DNA of 64,000 nt from Desulfosporosinus nitroreducens (GTDB lineage: Bacteria; Bacillota; Desulfitobacteriia; Desulfitobacteriales; Desulfitobacteriaceae), in assembly GCF_023897015.1 (NCBI RefSeq), contig NZ_JAMHFY010000005.1:221777-285776 (forward strand). Direction: 5' to 3'. The notes beneath the pieces were generated by a model, which was not told the DNA's origin, made no database searches, and was given only the letters and a program-made list of their open reading frames with translations. How positions within the stretch are numbered: position 1 is the first letter of the stretch; each line of letters opens with the position of its first letter. Both the position numbers and the translations under genes were made by a program. Shown one piece after another: positions 28,006 through 37,116 of the stretch.

Positions 28006-28584
28006 ATGAATAAACGATCATTTAGCACTATCGTTTTGACTATCTTTTGCTTATTACTGGCAGGATCCTTTTTAACAGGGTGCAATACCTCTAAAACACA
28101 AGGCGATAAACCCGCGGACAGTGTAACAACTCCTGTTCCTCCAGATACGAACACCCCTGAGCCGGCCAAAAACTCTGTTAAATTGACCCTCTATTTTCCT
28201 AACTCAGATGCCACAGGGTTAGTTCCGACGGAACGAACAGTCGAGGTAAAAGAGCAAGAAATTATTAAAGCAATGTTTATAGAGTTAGCCACTCCCCCCA
28301 CAGGATTGGAAAAACCACTTCCTTCCGGAACCACTCTTCTCGAGGCTACTGTAAGCACGGATGGAATAGCCACTATTAATCTGTCTAAAGAATTTCAAAA
28401 GAACTTTGGGGGAGGTTCCTCTGGTGAACAAATGACTATGTACAGTATAGTAAACACTTTAACGACCCTTTCTAATGTTCACAGTGTCCAATTTCTCTTG
28501 GATGGCGTCAAACACGATGGAATACTCGGTCACTTGGATACCCGAGATCCAATCAAGCGAAATGAGAGCTTAATAATTAAATAA
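28006..28584 (+). CDS. GerMN-domain lipoprotein
   Basis: 192 residues from MNKRSFST, whose ATG follows AGAGGTGAG; the longer frame is unsupported. The signal peptide ends in a lipobox, FLTGC, so the protein is anchored outside the membrane. A Thr/Pro-rich linker (about 35-65) leads to a GerMN domain: VKLTLYFPNSDATGLVPTER, GTTLLEATVSTDGIATINLS, TLSNVHSVQFLLDG. GerM proteins act in spore envelope assembly and germination. This one could instead be a general envelope lipoprotein. Confidence 0.85.
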   Translation: MNKRSFSTIVLTIFCLLLAGSFLTGCNTSKTQGDKPADSVTTPVPPDTNTPEPAKNSVKLTLYFPNSDATGLVPTERTVEVKEQEIIKAMFIELATPPTGLEKPLPSGTTLLEATVSTDGIATINLSKEFQKNFGGGSSGEQMTMYSIVNTLTTLSNVHSVQFLLDGVKHDGILGHLDTRDPIKRNESLIIK

Positions 28585-28709
28585 ATCTTAGCAGGCAGTG
28601 TCTTTCAATTCGCTCTTTAAACACGAACAAGACTAACATATCTTATATGTCATAGGCTTATTTTACTTCTGTAAGCCAAAACTTATACTTTATTAATGGA
28701 ATATATTAC

Positions 28710-28743
28710 AAAAGTGGTTGAGATTTTTCACTCAACCACTTTT
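28710..28743. terminator. Bidirectional terminator
   Basis: AAAAGTGGTTGAG pairs with CTCAACCACTTTT. It lies between the convergent GerMN lipoprotein and dGTPase genes, with A-run and T-run flanks for both directions. Confidence 0.85.
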
Positions 28744-28770
28744 CCTTTTTATCCAACTGCATAGGGGGAG

Positions 28771-29766
28771 TCACTTTCGAGGAACAAATAAGTTCTGAAA
28801 TAAATCAATCGCATAATTATCTGTTAGCCCGGATATATAGTCGACGACCGCAATTGTTTTATTACCGCCTGCCCAAATCAAAAAGTTCTGCGGCAACTTT
28901 GAAAAATCATGAGTATAGTATTCATAGAGTGCCTGGATGATATATTGTCCTTTTCGTCGCTCTTCCCGCAAATTCAGGCTGTTATAGACCCTCTCAAACA
29001 TAAATTGCCGAAATTCCTGCATAGCATGGTTTATCTCCACCGACTGCCTTATCTGATCTTGACCACTTGACGCTTCAATCATATCCACAACCATCGTGGT
29101 AATCATGTCACTGGGCTTTACACCAAGACTTCGTTTAACCGTTTCAGGCAAGTCACTTTGGGTAAGCAAGCCCGCCCGCAAGGCATCGTCGTAATCATGA
29201 CAAAGATAAGCAATCCTGTCTCCAGTTTTTACAATCTGCCCTTCCAGAGTTTTAGGCATACCCACTCCAGTGTGATGTAAGATTCCATCAAGAACAGACT
29301 CTGTGAGATTTAAACCAAGCCCCTCTTGGGCTAGTACCGTCAAAATGCGAATCGACTGTTCATTATGCTCGAAATGACCAATAATTCGTCTCAAAGCCTC
29401 TTCCCCAACATGGCCAAAGGGAGTGTGCCCAACATCATGCCCCAGGGCAATCGCTTCAATGAGGTCTTCATTCAATTTCAGCCCCCGAGCGATGGTTCGA
29501 CATATTTGGGAAACTTCCAAACTATGAGTCATACGTGTCCGATAGTGATCTCCCGTAGGAGCAATATACACTTGAGTTTTATGTTTAAGACGACGAAACG
29601 GTTTGCTGTGCAAAATCCGATCTCGATCCCTTTGATACTTTGTGCGAATCGGGCACTCTTCTTCTAAGCGCTCACGATTGGCATCTCTGCTTTTTGCAGC
29701 ATAGGGCGAGAGTCGTTCTTCCTCTTCTTTTTCAGACCTCTGGCGGATGTTCAGTATCTCGCTCAT
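28771..29766 (-). CDS. dgt: Deoxyguanosinetriphosphate triphosphohydrolase-like HD protein
   Basis: 331 residues from MSEILNIRQR, after GGGGGAAAG; the upstream frame start at 29802 is not needed. HD-domain ligands are in RTRMTHSLEVSQ and ALGHDVGHTPFGHVGE, with CHDYDDALRAGLL later. dGTPases cut dNTPs to nucleoside and triphosphate and balance the dNTP pool. Genes of this short type often lie upstream of dnaG-rpoD in Clostridia, as here. Confidence 0.92.
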   Translation of the reverse strand: MSEILNIRQRSEKEEEERLSPYAAKSRDANRERLEEECPIRTKYQRDRDRILHSKPFRRLKHKTQVYIAPTGDHYRTRMTHSLEVSQICRTIARGLKLNEDLIEAIALGHDVGHTPFGHVGEEALRRIIGHFEHNEQSIRILTVLAQEGLGLNLTESVLDGILHHTGVGMPKTLEGQIVKTGDRIAYLCHDYDDALRAGLLTQSDLPETVKRSLGVKPSDMITTMVVDMIEASSGQDQIRQSVEINHAMQEFRQFMFERVYNSLNLREERRKGQYIIQALYEYYTHDFSKLPQNFLIWAGGNKTIAVVDYISGLTDNYAIDLFQNLFVPRK

Positions 29767-30041
29767 ATCACTTTCCCCCTTGTCTTGGACGATGCTCAAC
29801 AAAAATTACTTCTTTCATTTTAGCATACTGCCCAGACAAATGTATGCGGGAAAACCGGGGACGGTTTTGTACAATTCTCCAGTTCCTTGGGACTAAGGGT
29901 GAATTATGTCGAATAGTTTAATTTTTTTGATAAGGCTCGCCCAGCAAACTGCTGAAGATGGAAAGACCTGCCCTAGCTATGGCAGTCACTCAGTATTGTC
30001 CCATTGTAAGCTGGAATCGTAATGAAACAGGTAAGCACTAA

Positions 30042-30599
30042 CTAATCGAGGTTAAACAAAATAAGACTGATACACGAAATAGTATTTTTGCCGTTATTAT
30101 AAGACATCCCACAACTCTTCTCCAAGGCCATGACATCTATTCCGCAGGCCTCTACGGAAGAAACTGCTTCTTCAGGAAATCGGCACTCCTGACCGTCAAG
30201 AAAAGCACACCGGCCACAGTAAGTACAAGGGCCAACATTCAGAGGAAGGAATTCGTTGAAAGCTCCGGTGCTCTTTATATTGTCTAATGCTTTTCTTAAT
30301 ATCTTTGTATGCTCTTCGATGCCTTCTTGCATACCTTCGTAATCAAAAGAATCTTCAAGTTGATAAACGGTTTGGAATAATAGTCCTTGTTTAAACTTTA
30401 AAACTTTTTCCTTCAACTCATCAATCGAACCTATTGCAGGGGGACACATCCAATTCTTGTTATAACTTCCACACGAATTCTGCTCACATTGTAACCTAAA
30501 GTCTTTATTAAATTGAATATCTTCCTTTGCAATAATTGCTAATTGATCAACCCCCGGAGACTTTAGAAAAAACTTTGAATTATCTATGCCTGAGCTCAT
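30042..30599 (-). CDS. DUF2284 cysteine-rich metal-binding protein
   Basis: 185 residues. Cysteine motifs are CGSYNKNWMCPP (about 42-53) and CTYCGRCAFLDGQECRFP (about 126-143), typical of DUF2284 proteins thought to bind Fe-S or zinc. The family often accompanies corrinoid methyltransferase and anaerobic metabolic genes. It follows the methyltransferase operon on the same strand, but a terminator lies between them. No transmembrane segment. Function unknown. Confidence 0.8.
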   Translation of the reverse strand: MSSGIDNSKFFLKSPGVDQLAIIAKEDIQFNKDFRLQCEQNSCGSYNKNWMCPPAIGSIDELKEKVLKFKQGLLFQTVYQLEDSFDYEGMQEGIEEHTKILRKALDNIKSTGAFNEFLPLNVGPCTYCGRCAFLDGQECRFPEEAVSSVEACGIDVMALEKSCGMSYNNGKNTISCISLILFNLD

Positions 30600-30673
30600 A
30601 ATTTCAACTCCTTTGAACTATAGCATCAGTTAAAGCTATTTAAAACTTTAAAATTAATATTAATCAAAGTAAG

Positions 30674-30698
30674 GCCCCCGAAGGCGTACTTCGGAGGC
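30674..30698 (-). terminator. Terminator of the corrinoid methyltransferase operon
   Basis: GCCTCCGAAG pairs with CTTCGGGGGC (one G-T pair) around TACGC. On the minus strand it is followed by CTTACTTTG. It lies 66 bp past the stop codon. Confidence 0.65.
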
Positions 30699-30763
30699 AT
30701 TTCCCACTGTCAAAAAGTATAAACTTACGTTATATACTTTCTAAGCATTAGTGCAACTTTATA

Positions 30764-31744
30764 TTAGAACATTTCTTTACTCATTTTGTCGATTGCTTCT
30801 GTGGCGGAATCATACACCCCCGGGAAGGAACTGAAATTCAAACCTTGAGTTAAATTAGGAATAAAGTATAACTTCCCACAATTTTTGCAGGCCCTCTCTA
30901 CTTCTCTGTCCACGATTTCAGGTGTCCATTCCGGAAAATCAACGACGCCGCTGTCGATATCCCCCATGAAGCTGATTTGTCCGCCGTATTTCTTGATAAG
31001 TTCGGGAGTGTTATTTGTTGTCATAACTCCCTGCCAGATATCTATTCCCATCTCGATCATATAGGGAACCAGGTTCGCTGCATAGGAATCACTATGATGC
31101 ACAATCAACTTGACACCATTAGCTTTGTAGAATCCATAGATTTTCTTGTAAGCTGGCAAATAGAACTCTTCAAACATTGCCGGTGATATAAAGGAAGATT
31201 TTTGGCTGCCCCAGTCGTCATGATGGAAAAGGGCATCTGGATGGAGACGATCGATCAGGATTTTTGCATAGTTTAGCTCAGCATCCGTAAGATAATCAAT
31301 CAGCTCATGCATTGCTTCAGGTTCTTCATAAAGAGCCATTAATGCATCTTCCATACTCATAAGGTGATGACACATTTCAAAAACCCCGGGGGCAACGAAG
31401 GCTGTTACAAACTGTTCATTGCGATCGATTGAATTGGCATGGGCTACAGCTGCAGCCCAAGCTTCATCAGTGTTATCAATAACAGGCGCTTTCACGTATT
31501 TTCTCCACTCTGTGATATCCTTTAATACTTTGTGTTCTTCGTCATGTACAGGGAACTGACCAAGCTGACCTTCTGGCCATCTGAAGGTAATTCCCCAATC
31601 ATTTTTCATCTCCGTACCGGGGGCGCACATAAGCCTTACTGGAACTTCCAGTATTATATCCATAAATTCGTACTGATTTACAAATCGATCCGGATTGCCA
31701 CCTTTGATCGTTTCCATCAAATTCTGCTTCTTCGTTAACATCAT
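30764..31744 (-). CDS. Uroporphyrinogen-decarboxylase-family corrinoid methyltransferase (MT I)
   Basis: 326 residues of the URO-D/MtaA superfamily: LFHHDDWGSQKSSFISPAMF, FYKANGVKLIVHHSDSYAAN, GGQISFMGDIDSG. It lacks the HxC zinc motif of MtaA/MtbA, so it is more like the substrate-side methyltransferases (MtvB type) that move a methyl group from a methoxylated or other donor to the corrinoid protein. It is third in an operon with the methyl-THF methyltransferase and corrinoid protein. An O-demethylase role is likely; the substrate is not readable from sequence. Confidence 0.82.
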   Translation of the reverse strand: MMLTKKQNLMETIKGGNPDRFVNQYEFMDIILEVPVRLMCAPGTEMKNDWGITFRWPEGQLGQFPVHDEEHKVLKDITEWRKYVKAPVIDNTDEAWAAAVAHANSIDRNEQFVTAFVAPGVFEMCHHLMSMEDALMALYEEPEAMHELIDYLTDAELNYAKILIDRLHPDALFHHDDWGSQKSSFISPAMFEEFYLPAYKKIYGFYKANGVKLIVHHSDSYAANLVPYMIEMGIDIWQGVMTTNNTPELIKKYGGQISFMGDIDSGVVDFPEWTPEIVDREVERACKNCGKLYFIPNLTQGLNFSSFPGVYDSATEAIDKMSKEMF

Positions 31745-31798
31745 TTATGGCCTCCTTTTATTTAGTTCGAAGCTTGACGCTTTATACCTATGAGTCGA

Positions 31799-32431
31799 TT
31801 AAGCGCTTGCCAATTCCTTGGCTTTTACAGCTGCACTCCCCGCGTCAGGAGCAAAGCCGTCAGCTCCGATTTCATCCGCCATCTCCTGGGATACAGGCGC
31901 ACCACCGACAATGACCTTGAACCCAGTTAATCCACTTGTTTTAAGGGTTTGAACGGCCTCCTTCATTGCCGGCAATGTTGTAGTAAGAAGTCCTGAGCAT
32001 GCTACTATGGTCACATTTTCCTGTTCTTTGACGGCATTAACAAATTTCTCTGCAGAAACATCTACGCCCAGGTCAACCACTTTAAACCCGGCACTTTCGA
32101 TCATCATGGCAACGAGGTTTTTGCCGATGTCGTGAAGATCGCCTTGAACAGTACCAATAACACAGGTCCCTAAAGAAGATGTGCTGGTCCCGGTGAGAAG
32201 AGGTTTGAGTACATCGACGCCCTTGGACATAGCTTTAGCCGCCATCAACATTTCAGGTACAAAAACTTCCCCTGCAGAGAATTTTTCCCCTACGACGCCC
32301 ATAGAGTCGATCATAGCCTGGAGAATGTCCCCCGCTGCACTTCCTTCATCAAGTGCTTCCTGCACTAAACCCGGTACGAGTTTAGCTTTTCCTGCCTCTA
32401 CCTTAGCTTTTACTTCTGTGATCTTTGTCAT
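31799..32431 (-). CDS. Corrinoid (B12-binding) methyl carrier protein
   Basis: 210 residues. A helical cap domain (about 1-85, PEMLMAAKAMSKGVDVLKP) precedes a Rossmann B12 domain with the base-off motif GTVQGDLHDIGKNLVA, whose histidine is the lower cobalt ligand, then VDLGVDVSAEKFV and GGAPVS. It shuttles a methyl group between the flanking methyltransferases. It lies 26 bp after the methyl-THF methyltransferase gene. MtvC/MtaC/MtbC-type proteins have the same layout. Confidence 0.93.
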   Translation of the reverse strand: MTKITEVKAKVEAGKAKLVPGLVQEALDEGSAAGDILQAMIDSMGVVGEKFSAGEVFVPEMLMAAKAMSKGVDVLKPLLTGTSTSSLGTCVIGTVQGDLHDIGKNLVAMMIESAGFKVVDLGVDVSAEKFVNAVKEQENVTIVACSGLLTTTLPAMKEAVQTLKTSGLTGFKVIVGGAPVSQEMADEIGADGFAPDAGSAAVKAKELASA

Positions 32432-32457
32432 CTTAATTCCTCCTAGTGTTATGATAT

Positions 32458-33261
32458 TTATTTCTTTTGACCAAATTTATCTTCCCGATATGCTCCAATG
32501 TACTCCATGCAGTATTCGTCCTGTCCTAAGAGGGCTTCAGTGGCATAGAGCATGCCCATCATATCTCTGTTTAACGGGTCGATGATCGCACTGTCCATAC
32601 CTGCGTTCATCGCCAGCACGAGGAATGCCTGGTTGACAAGTTTTCTGACAGGAAGATTAAAAGAAATGTTGCTTGCTCCTCCTGTTACATGAATTTCGGG
32701 ATACTGTGTTTTGATTTCTTTGATGACTTCTACCACCGTGTTGATTCCGTCTTCCGAGGTACAGAGCATTTGAACTAAAGGATCAATATGCAGCCGAGAC
32801 GGGTCAATGTTATATTCTTTAGCCTTTTTCATAATTCCGGCAAAAACTTCCAAACGTTTTTCTGAATCCTGGGGAATTCCCGTGTCATCGCATAGAAGAG
32901 CGACACATTCCCATTTCGTCTCAGCTATCAAGGGAAATATGACATCAATCTTATCTCCTTCCAGAGAGACCGAATTGATAAGACCCGGCTTTTTGCAGAA
33001 TTTAATAGCCTCTGCACAGATACGAACATTAGGGCTGTCAATAGCAATGGGTGTATCTGTAACCTCCTGTACCAGGTCGATAAGCCACTTAATGGTTTCA
33101 AGTTCAATGCTGTTTTCAACTGATGCACACACATCAATGAAGGCAGCTCCTGCTTCTGACTGATCTTTAGCCAGTTTTCTAATAAGGTCTTCATCCTTTG
33201 CAACAATTGCCTTTGCTACGGAAGGAATTGCTCCGTTGATTTTTTCTCCAATAATTATCAA
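32458..33261 (-). CDS. Methyltetrahydrofolate:corrinoid methyltransferase
   Basis: 267 residues with the pterin-binding TIM barrel of MeTr/AcsE/MtvA enzymes: IIIGEKINGAIPSV at the N-terminus, GAAFIDVCAS, PIAIDSPNV, GLINSVSLEG, VTGGASNISFNLP and GMDSAIIDPL. It would pass the methyl group from the corrinoid protein to THF, feeding the Wood-Ljungdahl pathway. It is the first gene of the operon, divergent from the PucR-type regulator. Confidence 0.9.
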   Translation of the reverse strand: MIIIGEKINGAIPSVAKAIVAKDEDLIRKLAKDQSEAGAAFIDVCASVENSIELETIKWLIDLVQEVTDTPIAIDSPNVRICAEAIKFCKKPGLINSVSLEGDKIDVIFPLIAETKWECVALLCDDTGIPQDSEKRLEVFAGIMKKAKEYNIDPSRLHIDPLVQMLCTSEDGINTVVEVIKEIKTQYPEIHVTGGASNISFNLPVRKLVNQAFLVLAMNAGMDSAIIDPLNRDMMGMLYATEALLGQDEYCMEYIGAYREDKFGQKK

Positions 33262-33496
33262 AATTCGTCACTCCCATTAGAATTTTAGGCTCAATTAATC
33301 AATTACTTTCATCCAGCGTTTCATGCTAAAATACAAGTAACGATAAAATTAATCCCCTTTCCTTATTTACTAGGTTGTATAGTTGTATATATAAACTAAT
33401 ATTCGATCTTTTCGGACTATTACCTTTGGTCAATTTTACAAAAATATGGTGTTTAACAGTATATTGTGCACTCCGCCTTGAACAAGGAGGTTCTTC

Positions 33497-34741
33497 ATGG
33501 AACAACAAAATTCGCTTCTTTCTCAATTTTCCTTGAGGTTAGTTAAAACACTCAGCAAAGAGTCCGGCCTGCAAGCCCTTGTCGATCTAGGGTATGAAGT
33601 TCTGGGCAACCCTTTTACGGTCACTGACTATAGCGTAAAAGTACTTGCTTCAACCGGTGAAACCAAAGTAACCGATGACCCCGTCTGGAATGAGCTTAAG
33701 ATGAACAATAACTTTTTCTTTCAGACCTATTCGTATTATCTCAGGAATAGTTTGTTTAATGAGATAGCAAGAAGTGATGCTCCTTTTTACTGGTCCGATG
33801 CTTACTGCAAGTACCCCAGACTGATCGGCAAGATACGTATCAGCAACAGAGATGTCGCGAGTATCGTGGTTTGCGCCCATAACCGAGATTTTAAAGAAAG
33901 CGATGAGGAATTGCTCTCCCTGCTTTGCGATGCCTTCTCAATTGAGTTTCAAAAAACTAAATATATTGATTTCTCCCAGGGACTGATGCATCAAAGCTTT
34001 TTGTACGATTTGCTTGATGGGAAGTTCGAAGACGAAAGATTAATCGTTGAACGCTTGAAAATCTTAGGCTTAAAGTTTAAAAGCAAGTTGTTCGTTATAA
34101 ACATTGATATAGAGAATTTAGATAGATTAAAATCAACCCTCCCTTACTTGAGGGGTAAAATTGAGAATACATTATCTAACGCGAAAGCGATAGTCTATAA
34201 TCAAAACATTGTAGTGCTGGCCAGTAGTGAAAGTGGTAGGCATTTTCAAGAGATAGAATTAAAGACTTTAAAAGAATTTATTAATGCCAATAATATCCAA
34301 GCAGGAATCAGTCGTCCATTTTCAAAATTAACGGATGTAAGGGAACATTACCTTGAATCGGTTGAGGCAATTAAGTTGGGAAGTTCTATAAAAAGTGAGC
34401 AACATTTTTATGAATATCAAGATTTTATTATTTTTGATTTGATAAGTAACTATGCCCACGGCGAAAAATCCAAAAAGTTGATTCATCATTCCTTGATAAA
34501 GCTCATTGAATATGATAAGGAAAATGGCACGGATTATGTCCAAAGCTTTTACACTTACATCAGTAATTTTAAAAATATCAAAGACTCAGCCAATATTTTG
34601 AATATCCATCGCAACACTATGTTTCATAGGATTGAAAAAATAGAAAAGCTATTAAATGTTGATTTGAATGATGGGGATGTATTTTTTCAACTCTATCTGT
34701 CCTATAAAATTCTGGAATTTTATAAAATTACTTTACCCTGA
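33497..34741 (+). CDS. PucR/CdaR-type transcriptional regulator
   Basis: 414 residues. An N-terminal sensory region (about 25-150) is followed by a GGDEF-like middle (about 170-300). The C-terminal PucR helix-turn-helix reads NILNIHRNTMFHRIEKIEKL near 375-395. The ATG follows AAGGAGG at the proper distance. It is divergent from the corrinoid methyltransferase operon with 235 bp between, so control of that operon, perhaps by the methyl donor, is the natural inference. Confidence 0.82.
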   Translation: MEQQNSLLSQFSLRLVKTLSKESGLQALVDLGYEVLGNPFTVTDYSVKVLASTGETKVTDDPVWNELKMNNNFFFQTYSYYLRNSLFNEIARSDAPFYWSDAYCKYPRLIGKIRISNRDVASIVVCAHNRDFKESDEELLSLLCDAFSIEFQKTKYIDFSQGLMHQSFLYDLLDGKFEDERLIVERLKILGLKFKSKLFVINIDIENLDRLKSTLPYLRGKIENTLSNAKAIVYNQNIVVLASSESGRHFQEIELKTLKEFINANNIQAGISRPFSKLTDVREHYLESVEAIKLGSSIKSEQHFYEYQDFIIFDLISNYAHGEKSKKLIHHSLIKLIEYDKENGTDYVQSFYTYISNFKNIKDSANILNIHRNTMFHRIEKIEKLLNVDLNDGDVFFQLYLSYKILEFYKITLP

Positions 34742-34764
34742 AAAGGTATAGCTAAAGGTGCATT

Positions 34765-34804
34765 AAAAAACCATAATCTCCTTCGATATTCTGTGAGATT
34801 ATGG
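34765..34804 (-). terminator. Minus-oriented terminator hairpin
   Basis: CCATAATCTC pairs perfectly with GAGATTATGG. The T-run (six T) follows only on the minus strand. No minus-strand gene is seen just upstream, so it may act for the plus-strand regulator gene as a weak hairpin, or end an unannotated minus transcript. Confidence 0.5.
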
Positions 34805-34871
34805 CCGATTATTGGTTCTATTGAATGAACATAATTATTGGCACTTAAATTATTAGTAATTTGACTTCTCG

Positions 34872-35001
34872 TTCACATGACTTTTCAAAAAAATATGATA
34901 AAGTATATCGACAATCGAATAATGAATTCTAGAAACGACACATGTGGTGCTTTGCACGTAAATCTGATTACGGTACAAAGGCTACACCTGTGTCTTTTTT
35001 T
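34872..35001 (+). ncRNA. Candidate small RNA with own promoter and terminator
   Basis: TTCACA (34872), 16 bases, TATGAT (34894) gives a likely start near 34906. A hairpin then begins GACACATGTGG and ends CTACACCTGTGTC (34937-34994), containing an inner CGTAA / TTACG, followed by seven T. The transcript would be about 95 nt with no open frame. It lies between the PucR gene and the histidine kinase gene. Confidence 0.45.
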
Positions 35002-35027
35002 GCGTTCAAAATTGGAAACAAAAATAG

Positions 35028-35165
35028 ATTATTGTCTCTGAAATTACTAAGAGGCAATACCCTTACTTTATATTTTCTATTAAGTCTCCAAAGTCTTGGT
35101 AAATAAGACTTTTCGGAGTCTCATTCATACTATTTTAAGGCTTACTTCGATTGGTCTTTGTTGAT
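35028..35165. repeat. Dispersed ppdK-tail-like repeat, copy a
   Basis: Shares, in order, a segment like the ppdK terminator (GAAATTACTAAGAGGCAATA), a segment AAAGTCTTGGTAAATAAGAC, and CGATTGGTCTTTGTTGAT with copies near 44.8, 53.5 and 54.5 kb. It is more diverged than the other copies. Confidence 0.4.
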
Positions 35166-35226
35166 AGGTTTAATCAGTTCTCTCTAAATTAAATTCCTGC
35201 TTCATTTGCCCTTCAAATGAGCCGTA

Positions 35227-37092
35227 TTGTGTTATAATGTGGGAAAACTTCTTGGCATTTTCTCTACAGCGAGTAATTTGGAATCTGAACCCCATGGTAG
35301 CAATTACTTCGTTAATTTTCTATCTGAGAGGTTGGAGAGACATAATATCTATAAGATGAGGAAAATGGTTTGGAGTAGCGGTCAGTTGCGAAATGAAACT
35401 GAGAGTTCTAAGCTTATTGCACTGAAATCAACAACAAATAAATTATTAATAATACAGGAGATGGGGAAAATAATACCTCCAAGCGAAAGTATCAACTCAG
35501 TGATTGAAGAATTAAAGAGGCAAAACAGCCGTTTGGCTATCATAAATCAAATCGCTCAAAGCATTAATGTGGAAATGTCCTATGAGGAAATCATTGAGCA
35601 GGTAGCTACTCCTTTACGAAGCGTGTTGCCCTATGATTTATTGAGTTTCTGCCTTATAGAAAATGATGAGCTAATTATTAAGTCAGGTGTCCCCAAGGAG
35701 CAAAAAAAATTAGGAGTTGGCTGGATGTTGTCCGGTAAAAACTCTGCGCCTTGGAAAGCCATAGAGGATAAAAGCTGTTTCCTCAGGCAGGATATATGGA
35801 ATGACAGCCATAAATACGAGGAAGACGGCAATCTGCGGTCATTAGGGATAAAGTCAGCAATCATGGCTCCGCTTCTCGTTAAAAATGAAGTCATCGGCAC
35901 GTTAAATTTTGGTAGTAAATTTGCGTTTGCCTACTCGGAAAACGATTTCGTCTTTGTAGAGCAAATGGCCGACCAGCTTGCAGTTTGCATCTACAACTCT
36001 CGCCTATTTAGCGAGGTCCTGGCCATCAAGTCAGAGTGGGAACAGACATTTCAAGCTGTTCCCGACAGACTTTTTTTGATTAACCCACGCTACATGGTGC
36101 TTCGGCATAATAGTTCAAAAGAAATGACTCATAAAAAATCCAACCAAACTTGTTATGAAATGTTTTCCTGCTGTGGAGGACAAAAAAAATATTGTCCATC
36201 GGTTACGGCCTTTCAAACGGGCAGGCCAGCTGTGCAAGAAGTTATGGGACGCGACAATAAGACCATTTTTAATATTAGTGCTTATCCAGTTAGCAACGAA
36301 AAGGGTAGTCCCAATTATATGGTCATTTATGTCCAAGATATCACGACCAGAAGGAATATGGAAAGCCAACTCTTCCAATCTGCAAAATTGGCGGCAATTG
36401 GAGAAATGGCTGCTGGGGTGGCTCACGAACTCAACAGCCCTTTAACCGCGATTATCGGCAATTCTGAACTTCTAACGAGAAAAAAAATGAGCAGCGATAC
36501 AACAGAAAAATTGTTGGAAGACATCAAGAGCTGCAGTCAGCGTTGTAGCCGTATTATTCAAAACCTTTTGACATTTTCCCGGCAGGATAGTTATGCTTTT
36601 GAACCAACCCTGATCAATGAAGTGATCAAAGCCAGCCTCTCTCTTGTCTCCTATCAAATTGAAAAGAGCAACATCAACATCATTGAGCGTTTAGATAGCG
36701 CGATTCCACCAATCATGGGCAATAAACAGCAGTTAGAGCAAGTCATCATTAATCTTCTGTTGAATGCCCGGGATGCACTAGAAGGAATAAGCAGCTCTAT
36801 TATCGAAATCAGTACCGAAATGAAATGCGACCGCTGGAGTCAAGAACCGGTCATCATGGTCAACGTTAGCGATAACGGATGTGGGATACCTGATAATATC
36901 AAAAATAATATTTTTAATCCATTTTTCACCACAAAAGAGAAAATGAGAGGTACAGGATTAGGGCTTTCGGTCAGTCTGGGTATAGCACAGACTCACGGGG
37001 GGCGCATCGAAGTTTCGAGCACGCTTGAAAAAGGTAGTGTCTTCACATTGGTACTTCCCTTGGTCAATCATTCGGTCGTTTCTTCCCATTAA
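35227..37092 (+). CDS. GAF-PAS sensor histidine kinase
   Basis: Up to 621 residues; the true start is uncertain because no good ribosome-binding site precedes the first ATG. A GAF domain (about 115-260) and a PAS-like domain with a cysteine cluster (CYEMFSCCGGQKKYC) come first. HisKA follows with GVAHELNSPLTAIIG (phospho-histidine). HATPase motifs are NLLLNARDAL, DNGCGIPD and GTGLGLSVSLGI. No membrane helices, so it is cytoplasmic. It lies 24 bp before its response regulator gene. The cysteines could bind a metal or cluster. Confidence 0.9.
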   Translation: MCYNVGKLLGIFSTASNLESEPHGSNYFVNFLSERLERHNIYKMRKMVWSSGQLRNETESSKLIALKSTTNKLLIIQEMGKIIPPSESINSVIEELKRQNSRLAIINQIAQSINVEMSYEEIIEQVATPLRSVLPYDLLSFCLIENDELIIKSGVPKEQKKLGVGWMLSGKNSAPWKAIEDKSCFLRQDIWNDSHKYEEDGNLRSLGIKSAIMAPLLVKNEVIGTLNFGSKFAFAYSENDFVFVEQMADQLAVCIYNSRLFSEVLAIKSEWEQTFQAVPDRLFLINPRYMVLRHNSSKEMTHKKSNQTCYEMFSCCGGQKKYCPSVTAFQTGRPAVQEVMGRDNKTIFNISAYPVSNEKGSPNYMVIYVQDITTRRNMESQLFQSAKLAAIGEMAAGVAHELNSPLTAIIGNSELLTRKKMSSDTTEKLLEDIKSCSQRCSRIIQNLLTFSRQDSYAFEPTLINEVIKASLSLVSYQIEKSNINIIERLDSAIPPIMGNKQQLEQVIINLLLNARDALEGISSSIIEISTEMKCDRWSQEPVIMVNVSDNGCGIPDNIKNNIFNPFFTTKEKMRGTGLGLSVSLGIAQTHGGRIEVSSTLEKGSVFTLVLPLVNHSVVSSH

Positions 37093-37116
37093 GATTTAGC
37101 AATAGGAGGAAGGGGT

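Noticed and set aside
29845..29880. ACCGGGGACGGTT motif resembling REP-type repeats
   Set aside because: Only one copy is seen in the window, so repeat status cannot be supported here.
29927..30020. c-di-GMP-I-like string with AGCAAAC, GGAAAGACC and TATGGCAG
   Set aside because: The order and pairing of the GEMM-I core (GGGCAAACC, ACGCAAAGCC) are absent and no plus-strand gene follows within reach.
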